Shown: piece by piece, positions 32,206 to 39,632 of the stretch
Layout: each line of letters begins with the position of its first letter
Numbering within the stretch: the stretch's first letter is position 1
Assembly (NCBI GenBank): GCA_963590405.1
Contig: CAVAPE010000002.1
Location: forward strand, 28,197-92,196
Length of the DNA stretch: 64,000 nucleotides
Direction: 5' to 3'
From: Limisoma sp963590405
GTDB lineage: Bacteria; Bacteroidota; Bacteroidia; Bacteroidales; Muribaculaceae
Translations under genes and position numbers: made by a program
Notes under the pieces: generated by a model
Seen by the model: the letters and a program-made list of their open reading frames with translations, nothing else
Database searches by the model: none
What the model was told of the DNA's origin: nothing

Positions 32206-34599
32206 TTAATCTCTGTCTTCACCGTCGAAATGAGCCTTCATGAAGAGAGGCTTGACGATGGTGCGGTCGGACTTGAACACCTGATTGCGCACTGGGCGGA
32301 ACCACTCTGCCTTCAGATACATTGTCTGTCCAGAATAACAGTCGGTGATAGGCAGAAAGTCCCATGAGAAACCGAGGCGTGGACCTGTAACCCAAACTCT
32401 TTCGCCGCTGGAGATGAAATGGTTGGTGCGTGTGCCAGAAACTGGCATCAGATATTCAGAGCCGTCGTTGTGGCGACCTTTGTTTTCTGCCCAGTTTCGC
32501 GCCTGATACCATCCGAGTTGATGGGCGTGTGTACTCTTTTCAGCCACATCGATTGCCGTTTCGATGGAGCATGCAGCGTCGGGGGCGAGCAGTGTCTTTG
32601 AGGTGCCGGTCAGCAGTCCGAGAGCATCCATAAATGCCATTGGCTCATTTGCCCACGATGCTATTTTGCTGCGGTCGGTGTAGTTCGCTAAATGGGAATC
32701 GTAATTGGTGTAGCAGTACTGCCCTTGCTTCTCGATGTAGCGCAATGTGGCATAAATCATTGCTGCCACATCCTGTCGGGTTGCAGTGACGTTGCTGGCA
32801 GGAATGCTCGACGGCGCAAACGGCCCGTTGAGGATGCCCATAGCGTATGCCTTTGCTGAATAGTCGTCGTTGAACTGGCTCGCAGCCTTCTTGTCGACGG
32901 TGATTTCCTTGTCGAGAAGTTCTTCCGCAAGTCTTACGGCGAGCGATCGTAACTGCAGTTGCGTTAAAGTAGTGGTGTAGTCCTGCCCGAGAACGTCGTC
33001 GTCAATGAGGTCGTCGTTGAGGGCGAAATTTACGCTGCTTTGGTATTTGCTGCTCATCTTTGCTTTCGACTTGTAGCGCAGTATGAATGTGCCGATTTCC
33101 TCTTTTGTGCCACGGATGCAGTTGCTCTCTGTGTATTTTGCTTGTTGCAACATTGCCTCCTTAAACTGCGCATAGGTCGCTGCATTTCCTGAGTTTTTCC
33201 ATTCCTTTTGCGAGATGTTGCGCAGTGCATAGCCTTGCGAATGTCCGTCCCAGATGCAACTGTACCACCATACGTGATTGCCTGCTGCATTCTGCCCTAT
33301 ATACGCCTGGTCGTTGGCGAGCGGAAGTTCATAACTGTGGCTGTTTGTGCCTGTTGTGTTGCCATACGAAAATGTGTGGGCTGCATTGTGCTCGCATTGT
33401 CCGCATAGTCGGCATGAGTAGTAGTATACGTTAGGAGTGTTGCAGGTGCCATATTTGTAGATTTTGTCGGCTGCAGCCACTTTGTCGGTAAACGTGTGGC
33501 TGGTGCAGAACGGTTTGGTTGCTTTTGCGCCGGCTTTCTGCGCTGCATAGACGTCACCAGTGTAGGTCTTGATGTTGAAAAACACTCTGAATGTCCATGT
33601 TGGCTTTTTGAACCTAGCCATCAGTGTCGCTTTTGCCGATTCTGGGATGAACAGCGTGGCTCTGCCTGAGTAAAACAGCATACTGTAGTCTACGTTGCAG
33701 ATATTTGTCTTTGTGTCGACGGAGAAATGCGACCTCATCATGTTGTACATGCTCTGAACGAATTCATTGACATCAACTTTGTCGCTAATCCACACCTCGC
33801 GGATATTATATGCCCCTTGCACTGAGTTGGTAACGTCGCTTGCGATGCCTGTGTAGATCTCTTTTTGGGATGTGTCGACAAGTACCTTGGTGACAAGCAT
33901 AGTTTTCTGCCCAGAGTATGGACCTACCTGTGAATTTGCACAAAAGCGGTCTTCTGAATTGTCGTTGATTACGATTAGGTCAAAAGGGTTGGTGTCTGGA
34001 CAGTTGCTGTCTGCCTCTTTGGTGGAATAAGCCACCTGCGATGCCCGGTAGGAATCCTTGTTGAGTTCATAGGTGGTTGGCGCCTGTTTGGCCTTAGCCA
34101 GTTCGGAATTTGTGCCTCCAGAACCGATTTTTATGGTCTTCTCAACTTTGATTACATAAGGACTGCTGCGCAGCACCGATGCCTTTTCGCCGTTTAGTGT
34201 GGCGGAGATGCGTGTGCCGTCAATCCAGTAGTTGTTATTGCTGAAAACGTAGTCGGTGGTGTATTTCCTGGATGGGTCAATCAAAACGTTGATAAGCACC
34301 TTGTATTCAAGTCCGTCCTTAAAGAACATGTTCCCTTCGTTGTCCTCCTTAAATTCACCAATCCAGTCGATTGAATTTATTGAAATTTCGCCCGAGGGAG
34401 CGAGGTCGCCATATTGCGTCTTGGCGCTTGTCAACTTAGCCTCGCGCGCAGCCTCAAGGGTAGAACCTGGGGTAGGAACGGGTAGGGTCAAATCCATCGA
34501 TTTGATTTTCGGTTTGGTATTGTTCGCCGCAGTCGCAGCATCGGGTGCCAATATGGCTACCGTCAATGCAAGTGTGATGGCCAAAATCTTCTTAATCAT
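32206..34599 (-). CDS. Large secreted protein with S-layer-homology-like repeats and a Cys-rich insert
   Basis: 797 residues with a signal peptide (ILAITLALTVAILAPDAATA). Residues 60-360 form a beta-rich region I do not recognise. Residues 365-455 contain a Cys/His-rich insert (YYYSCRLCGQCEHNAAHTFSYG with C396, C399, C402; later WWYSCIWDGHSQG) similar in style to repeats in secreted Firmicutes proteins. Residues 575-690 look like two SLH repeats: AYAMGILNGPFAPS with ATRQDVAAMIYATLRY, then YTDRSKIASWANEPMAFMDALGLLTG with LLAPDAACSIETAIDVAEKS. SLH domains bind pyruvylated cell-wall polymers in Gram-positive bacteria and are uncommon in Bacteroidales. The C-terminal 100 residues are beta-rich. 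A secreted LRR protein follows upstream on the same strand, 37 bases away. Surface or matrix function is likely but unknown. Confidence 0.65.
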   Translation of the reverse strand: MIKKILAITLALTVAILAPDAATAANNTKPKIKSMDLTLPVPTPGSTLEAAREAKLTSAKTQYGDLAPSGEISINSIDWIGEFKEDNEGNMFFKDGLEYKVLINVLIDPSRKYTTDYVFSNNNYWIDGTRISATLNGEKASVLRSSPYVIKVEKTIKIGSGGTNSELAKAKQAPTTYELNKDSYRASQVAYSTKEADSNCPDTNPFDLIVINDNSEDRFCANSQVGPYSGQKTMLVTKVLVDTSQKEIYTGIASDVTNSVQGAYNIREVWISDKVDVNEFVQSMYNMMRSHFSVDTKTNICNVDYSMLFYSGRATLFIPESAKATLMARFKKPTWTFRVFFNIKTYTGDVYAAQKAGAKATKPFCTSHTFTDKVAAADKIYKYGTCNTPNVYYYSCRLCGQCEHNAAHTFSYGNTTGTNSHSYELPLANDQAYIGQNAAGNHVWWYSCIWDGHSQGYALRNISQKEWKNSGNAATYAQFKEAMLQQAKYTESNCIRGTKEEIGTFILRYKSKAKMSSKYQSSVNFALNDDLIDDDVLGQDYTTTLTQLQLRSLAVRLAEELLDKEITVDKKAASQFNDDYSAKAYAMGILNGPFAPSSIPASNVTATRQDVAAMIYATLRYIEKQGQYCYTNYDSHLANYTDRSKIASWANEPMAFMDALGLLTGTSKTLLAPDAACSIETAIDVAEKSTHAHQLGWYQARNWAENKGRHNDGSEYLMPVSGTRTNHFISSGERVWVTGPRLGFSWDFLPITDCYSGQTMYLKAEWFRPVRNQVFKSDRTIVKPLFMKAHFDGEDRD

Positions 34600-34636
34600 A
34601 ATGTTTCCTGTTAACTGGTTTTACAATAAGGGGGCA

Positions 34637-36358
34637 CTATTCCACGTTGACAAACACAAATCCTGCTGGGATTACGTACTTGTTGTTGACGAATTTCACT
34701 TGAAGCAGTGGACATTGCATAAAGTATTGATACATCCCCTGTACGAAATTCTCTTTATACTTTGAGTTCAGTTTCACTGTTTTCAGCGCATTGCATTTCA
34801 TGAAACAGAAGTCGTCAATCTCGTCAACATGGGAGATGTCGATGCTCGTGATTCCACTTTCGGTGAACGCATCCCCAAGTTTTGTAACGCTTGCTGGAAG
34901 TTTGACGGTGAGCAGTTTCTTGCAGCCGGTAAATGTTCCTTTCGGAAGTTCGGTAAGGTTTTCTGGTAATGTTACTGACCTCAGATTGGTGCAGCCGTTA
35001 AACATATCATAACTGAAACCTTTCGTTACAGAGCGTGGGAACGTGACAGTCTGGAGTGCCGTGCAACCATTGAAGCATCCGTTGATTTTTTCGAGTTCGT
35101 CGCTCTCAAACACCACCTTCGTGAGACTTTTGCATAATTGGAATGCTGAGCCGCCGACTTCCTTGACGGAAGCCGGGATGGTTATTTCGGTTATTGGCGT
35201 ATTTCTGAATGCGCTGTTGGAAATTTCTTTCAAGGTGCTCGGCAGTTTGATTGACTTGATTGTCGCTCCTTCAAACAGGTTGGCACGCATCGATGTTACG
35301 GGGTATTTACCGCCGTTGTATGTGATGTAGTCGGGCATAACGATAGCCTTGCCAGCAACTGCCGTTTTGGTCACTTGTGATGCATACGCATGTCCTGATT
35401 TTTTGCCGACGTGCACCACATATTCGATGCCGTCGATGTCGATGTGGGCTCCTGAAGCGTTCTCCGACAGGATTTTGCCTGTCTGCCCCGACGTTGATAT
35501 GGTTACGGTTTCTTTGGGGCTTGGATCCCACTGGGTCATCTTCACCTTGGTGGCATTCTGGTAGCCTCCGTGCTCGGTGAAATATTTTTTTGTGTCGTCG
35601 CTTATGGTTGAGTTTTTGCTGGTAAACAATGGCGCCAGTGGTGAGCGCAACAGGGTTTTATAAGTGTCACTTCTCAATGTCTTGGCAATGCCTTCGTTGT
35701 AGTGGTCAATGACCCACTGCGGTTCTTCTGAGTCTTTGTATATCGACATGGCTTCGTTGCAACCATTTGCTAAATCATTCAGGACTTTGCACCGTCCATA
35801 AAACTCGTCGCTGATCCGTTCCATATAGGCGTGGGCAGGCGTCAAGGTCTGGAACCATCCGTCGTCAAACAAGTCTTTGAGATGCTCGAATGAGGCAGCA
35901 AGACTTTGGTTGGTGAGAGTGTTTGGATATGGTTGCTTGTCAACCCAGTTCACTTGGCTCGCTGCATCTTTCGGCGGAGTGGAGGGCTGCGCAGTCTTTA
36001 CGCCACAGGTGGCATCTACCGCATAGCCAAGTGGCTCAAAGAGGGCAGTGTGCTGCGTGGGTAGATTGATTGTGGGTTTCGATGTCGTGGCGCTGGTTTT
36101 GCTTCGCGATGCACTTGTCGTGGAGCGGCTTCTTGTCGTGCCAGTGGTCGCTCTGCTTTTGGCCGTACTGGTTGTTGTGCGACTTTTGGCGGTGCTGGTG
36201 GTCTGCTCGTTTGTCTGCTGGGTTTTGGTAGCGTCTTCTACCACTTCGGTTACTTGCTTCACTGCCTTCTTCAGTTTGCTCTTGAACGATTGTCCGTTGG
36301 CAATTTGCGCACTTAAAAGCAGCGATAGGCTGATGGCTATAAGTCCTCGTGTATTCAT
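34637..36358 (-). CDS. Secreted BspA-like leucine-rich repeat protein
   Basis: 573 residues with a signal peptide (GLIAISLSLLLSAQIANGQ). Residues 45-95 are a low-complexity Ser/Thr/Arg/Lys stretch with repeated TAKSR/TTRSR units. A helical region of about 170 residues follows. From about residue 330 come LRR_5 (BspA/TpLRR) repeats, each with a hydrophobic-L-P...V-x-x-I-x-x-x-A-F pattern, such as IKLPSTLKEISNSAFRNTPI and VTLPENLTELPKGTFTGCKKL. These repeats mediate binding to host proteins or other bacteria in Bacteroidetes. No T9SS C-terminal domain or lipobox is visible. A -7 box (TAATTTTG, minus strand, 36396-36389) precedes it. It lies 37 bases upstream of the SLH-like gene and may be cotranscribed with it. 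Confidence 0.8.
   Translation of the reverse strand: MNTRGLIAISLSLLLSAQIANGQSFKSKLKKAVKQVTEVVEDATKTQQTNEQTTSTAKSRTTTSTAKSRATTGTTRSRSTTSASRSKTSATTSKPTINLPTQHTALFEPLGYAVDATCGVKTAQPSTPPKDAASQVNWVDKQPYPNTLTNQSLAASFEHLKDLFDDGWFQTLTPAHAYMERISDEFYGRCKVLNDLANGCNEAMSIYKDSEEPQWVIDHYNEGIAKTLRSDTYKTLLRSPLAPLFTSKNSTISDDTKKYFTEHGGYQNATKVKMTQWDPSPKETVTISTSGQTGKILSENASGAHIDIDGIEYVVHVGKKSGHAYASQVTKTAVAGKAIVMPDYITYNGGKYPVTSMRANLFEGATIKSIKLPSTLKEISNSAFRNTPITEITIPASVKEVGGSAFQLCKSLTKVVFESDELEKINGCFNGCTALQTVTFPRSVTKGFSYDMFNGCTNLRSVTLPENLTELPKGTFTGCKKLLTVKLPASVTKLGDAFTESGITSIDISHVDEIDDFCFMKCNALKTVKLNSKYKENFVQGMYQYFMQCPLLQVKFVNNKYVIPAGFVFVNVE
36048..36225 (-). repeat. Low-complexity tandem repeat in the LRR gene
   Basis: Degenerate units encoding TTSTAKSR / TTGTTRSR / TTSASRSK repeat within the N-terminal linker of the LRR protein. 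They give a basic, Ser/Thr-rich, probably disordered segment that could vary in length between strains. Confidence 0.6.
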
Positions 36359-36388
36359 AATAATTTGTGTTTCCTACACAAAGAAACA

Positions 36389-36396
36389 CAAAATTA
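36389..36396 (-). promoter_or_regulatory. -7 box upstream of the LRR/SLH-like genes
   Basis: Minus strand TAATTTTG, 30 bases before the LRR gene ATG. No good TTTG -33 box is visible at 19-21 bases. Confidence 0.4.
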
Positions 36397-36470
36397 TTTA
36401 AACAACACCACTCCCCGCCCTCCTTTTTTTGTGAAAAGTTTGTGACTGTAAGGATGTTGTGGTGTGGTTG

Positions 36471-37181
36471 TTAATCTTCTTTGGACGCTTGTGGGGGAAA
36501 TTTGGGGACGAGGCGCATTAGGCGGAGGATTTGGCTGCGGCGTTTCTTCATGTAGGCCGACGGATGGGCTGAGTCGAAGCGGCGTGGATTGGGCAGGGTA
36601 GCGGCTATGAGTGCGCATTGCCGTGCCGATAGTTGATCGGCAGTGCAGTCGAAATTCTCTTCTGCCACTGCCTCTACGCCATAGAGCCCGTCGCCAGTCT
36701 CGATGGAGTTAAGGTACACTTCCATTATCCTTTCTTTGCTCCACAATGCCTCTATCAGCACCGTAAAGTAGGCTTCAAAACCTTTTCTCACCCACGATGA
36801 GTTCGGCCAGAGAAACACGTTCTTGGCTGTTTGCTGGCTGATGGTGCTCGCTCCGCGGTGGCGCCCACCGTTGTCGGCTTCTTTCATGGCTTTCTTGATT
36901 TCAATGAAGTCGAAACCGTGGTGCGAGGCAAAACGGTTGTCCTCGGAGGCAATCACTGCCATCGGCATGTCGGGCGACATTTCCGTCATCGGAACCCATT
37001 TGTGCTTGCATTTCACCTCTTTGCCGTCCCATTTCTGCTCGATGCTGCGTATCAGCATCAGCGGAGTCCATTTTACGGGCACCCATCGGTAGACAACGAC
37101 GCTCATTACCGACACGACAACAAAGGCAAGGATGAGTTTGCCCGCCAAACGAAGTGCTTTGCCAAGAGTTATTTGTGCCAT
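36471..37181 (-). CDS. mtgA: Monofunctional biosynthetic peptidoglycan transglycosylase
   Basis: 236 residues with one N-terminal membrane helix (KLILAFVVVSVMSVVVYRW). The GT51 domain has motif 1 ASEDNRFASHHGFD with the catalytic E80, GASTISQQTAKNVFLWPNSS, RKGFEAYFTVLIEALWSKERIMEVYLNSIETG and FDCTADQLSARQCALIAATLPNP. It polymerises lipid II into glycan strands without transpeptidase activity. Length and motifs are normal. It lies after the ackA terminator, so it has its own transcription unit. Confidence 0.95.
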   Translation of the reverse strand: MAQITLGKALRLAGKLILAFVVVSVMSVVVYRWVPVKWTPLMLIRSIEQKWDGKEVKCKHKWVPMTEMSPDMPMAVIASEDNRFASHHGFDFIEIKKAMKEADNGGRHRGASTISQQTAKNVFLWPNSSWVRKGFEAYFTVLIEALWSKERIMEVYLNSIETGDGLYGVEAVAEENFDCTADQLSARQCALIAATLPNPRRFDSAHPSAYMKKRRSQILRLMRLVPKFPPQASKED

Positions 37182-37192
37182 TGTGAAAAAGT

Positions 37193-37234
37193 AACTGCAT
37201 CAACGACGGCGCAAAGTCCGCCATTGATGCAGTT
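37193..37234 (-). terminator. Terminator of the pta-ackA operon
   Basis: AACTGCATCAA (37193-37203) pairs perfectly with TTGATGCAGTT (37224-37234), with an inner GGCG/CGCC pair. On the minus strand ACTTTTTC follows. It lies 20 bases beyond the ackA stop. Confidence 0.85.
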
Positions 37235-37253
37235 TGTAGTTTCAGGGAATGTA

Positions 37254-38459
37254 TTATTTCTGTTGTTCAACGATAGCCTTTGTGTCGCATGCAATCATAT
37301 ATTCCTCGTCGGTAGGGATTACCACCACGCGCACCTTTGAGCCTGGGCGTGTGATCTCCACCTCTTCGCCGCGGCAGTTGTTGCGCTCTGCGTCGAAGTC
37401 GATGCCAAGGAATGCAAGTTGCTTGCAGACGTTCTCGCGAAGTTGAATCTGGTTCTCACCGACACCAGCAGTAAACACAATCACGTCAACGCCGCCAAGC
37501 GCTGCAGTGTAGGCACCGATATATTTCACGATGCGGTAGCCGTACATATCGAATGCCAGTTCGGCACGCTTGTTGCCTGCCTCAATGGCATCGGTGATGT
37601 CGCGCATGTCGGACGAAATGCCCGAAACACCAGTCAAACCGCTCTGCTTGTTAATGAGTTTCTGCATACCAGCGTTGTCGAGATGCTCTTTCTCTTGGAT
37701 GTAGAGAAGTGCGGCAGGGTCTACATCGCCGCAGCGTGTGCCCATCATCAAGCCTTCAACAGGAGTAAGACCCATTGATGTGTCGATCGACTTGCCGTCC
37801 TTCACTGCGGTGATTGAGCCGCCGTTACCGATGTGGCAAGTGATGATGCGTTGCTGCTCATAAGGCAGTCCGAGGAAATCGCATGAGCGGCGAGCCACAT
37901 AGCGATGGCTCGTTCCGTGGAAGCCATAACGGCGCACGCCGTATTTCTCGTAAGTCTCGTAGGGAAGGGCATACATATATGCGCGGGCTGGCATAGTCTG
38001 GTGGAATGCCGTGTCGAACACGCCTACTTGCGGCACGTCAGGCATAATTTCGCTGATGGCTTCGATGCCGACGATGTTTGCTGGGTTGTGGAGCGGAGCA
38101 AGGTCGTAGCACTCTTTCACCTTGGCAATCACCTCATCGGTGATGAGTACGCTTGAGTTGAATTTCTCGCCTCCGTGCACCACGCGGTGACCAACGGCGT
38201 CGATTTCGTCGAAATTCTTGATACATCCATATTTCGCACTTGTTAGAGTGTCGAGGATGATGCGGATAGCCACATTGTGGTTAGGCATTGAGGTGGTGAC
38301 GGTTACTTTCTCACCGTTGTATTTAAACTTCAAAAAAGAGTCGGGCAAGCCCACTTTTTCCACGCCGCCTTCGGCAAGGACATTCTGAGAGGCGTCTTCA
38401 AGTTCAATCAGTTTGTATTTCACTGACGAACTGCCACAGTTGAGAACGAGAATTTTCAT
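37254..38459 (-). CDS. ackA: Acetate kinase
   Basis: 401 residues of the ASKHA superfamily. MKILVLNCGSSSVKYKLIE is the N-terminal phosphate-binding signature. GHRVVHGGEKF, FDTAFHQTMPARAYMYALP, RRYGFHGTSHRYVA and CHIGNGGSITAVKDGKSIDTSMG follow, then DVIVFTAGVGENQ. It interconverts acetyl phosphate and acetate, making ATP during fermentation. Its start overlaps the pta stop by 4 bases (38456-38459), a classic coupled pair. A terminator hairpin follows. Confidence 0.98.
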   Translation of the reverse strand: MKILVLNCGSSSVKYKLIELEDASQNVLAEGGVEKVGLPDSFLKFKYNGEKVTVTTSMPNHNVAIRIILDTLTSAKYGCIKNFDEIDAVGHRVVHGGEKFNSSVLITDEVIAKVKECYDLAPLHNPANIVGIEAISEIMPDVPQVGVFDTAFHQTMPARAYMYALPYETYEKYGVRRYGFHGTSHRYVARRSCDFLGLPYEQQRIITCHIGNGGSITAVKDGKSIDTSMGLTPVEGLMMGTRCGDVDPAALLYIQEKEHLDNAGMQKLINKQSGLTGVSGISSDMRDITDAIEAGNKRAELAFDMYGYRIVKYIGAYTAALGGVDVIVFTAGVGENQIQLRENVCKQLAFLGIDFDAERNNCRGEEVEITRPGSKVRVVVIPTDEEYMIACDTKAIVEQQK

Positions 38460-39469
38460 TGTTGGTTAGCGATTATGCTTTGGTTGCAAGTGATGATTAC
38501 TGTTTTATAGATGTCTTCCCAACTGCATCCGCGCGACAGGTCGTTGACTGGTTTTGCCAAGCCTTGGAGAATTGGGCCTACGGCTTGCGCACCGCTGAGG
38601 CGCTGCACGAGTTTGTAGGTGATGTTGCCCACTTCGAGCGATGGGAACACGAGCACGTTGGCTGTGCCGGCAATGTCGCTCTGCGGCGCTTTGCTCTTGC
38701 CTACTGAAGGCACGATGGCAGCATCTGCCTGAAGTTCGCCGTCGAGTGCGAGTTCTGGAGCCATCTCTTTGGCAATCTTTGTTGCCTCGATAACTTTGTC
38801 GACCATCTCGTGTTTTGCACTGCCTTTGGTCGAGAAACTGAGGATTGCCACGCGTGGGTCAAATCCGCCAAGCACTTTTGCAGTCTCTGCCGAAGATACG
38901 GCAATCTGTGCCAGTTCCGGTGCTGTTGGGTTTGGCACTACGGCGCAGTCGGCAAACACCATCATGCCGTCGGTGCCGTAAGGAGAACCTTCGGGCAGCA
39001 ACATAAGGAATGCGCCAGAAACAACGCTGATGCCTTTCTTAGGTTTGATAATTTGGAAAGCAGCGCGGAGCACGTCGCCTGTTGTGCTGAGTGCGCCCGA
39101 CACCTGTCCGTCGGCATCACCGTTCTTGATGAGCAGGCAGCCGAGGTAGAGCGGGTTGAGCACTTGCTTGCGCGCTCCTTCGATTGTCATGCCTTTGGCT
39201 TTGCGCAGTTCGTAGAAGAGTTGCGCATATTTCTCTGTAAATGCCTCGTCGGCAGGGTTTACGATGTTAGCACGGTCGATATTCTTCAATCCCAGTTTTG
39301 CAGCGAGAGTCTTGATCTCTTCGGGATTTCCTATCAGGGTAATGTCACAAATGTCGTCGGCTATTAGATGGTCGGCGGCTGTAAGCGTACGCTCTTCTGC
39401 GCCTTCGGCAAGAATGATGCGTTGCTTGTTGGCTTTTGCCTCTTTTGTAAGTCGTTCAAATAGAGTCAT
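38456..39469 (-). CDS. pta: Phosphate acetyltransferase
   Basis: 337 residues, the short form without the N-terminal regulatory DRTGG domain. Motifs include IILAEGAEERTLTAAD, DGQVSGALSTTGDVLRAAFQIIKP, SGAFLMLLP, MMVFADCAVVPNP, PRVAILSFSTKGSA and LDGELQADAAIVPSVGKSKAP. It makes acetyl phosphate from acetyl-CoA and passes it to acetate kinase, encoded by the overlapping downstream gene. The two form the acetate fermentation branch. Confidence 0.97.
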   Translation of the reverse strand: MTLFERLTKEAKANKQRIILAEGAEERTLTAADHLIADDICDITLIGNPEEIKTLAAKLGLKNIDRANIVNPADEAFTEKYAQLFYELRKAKGMTIEGARKQVLNPLYLGCLLIKNGDADGQVSGALSTTGDVLRAAFQIIKPKKGISVVSGAFLMLLPEGSPYGTDGMMVFADCAVVPNPTAPELAQIAVSSAETAKVLGGFDPRVAILSFSTKGSAKHEMVDKVIEATKIAKEMAPELALDGELQADAAIVPSVGKSKAPQSDIAGTANVLVFPSLEVGNITYKLVQRLSGAQAVGPILQGLAKPVNDLSRGCSWEDIYKTVIITCNQSIIANQQ

Positions 39470-39566
39470 AATCAGTAGTGTTTCATTTTTCTGACTGCAA
39501 AATTACTAATAATAATTGTCAAAGGGGAATATTTTTACAACAGAAACCAGTATGAAAATACAAAAA

Positions 39567-39606
39567 ATCTTCACGAAGTTTAATCAGTGTAAAACTCCGT
39601 GAAGAT
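39567..39606 (-). terminator. Terminator of the uvrA unit
   Basis: ATCTTCACG (39567-39575) pairs with CGTGAAGAT (39598-39606), extended by AGTTT/AAACT. On the minus strand TTTTTTG follows. It lies about 30 bases beyond the uvrA stop and separates it from pta. Confidence 0.8.
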
Positions 39607-39632
39607 GCGTCTTCTGGATAGCGGAGGATGCG

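Noticed and set aside
36048..36225. CRISPR-like repetition in the LRR gene
   Set aside because: The repeats are degenerate, protein-coding (Ser/Thr/Arg/Lys) and lack uniform spacers.
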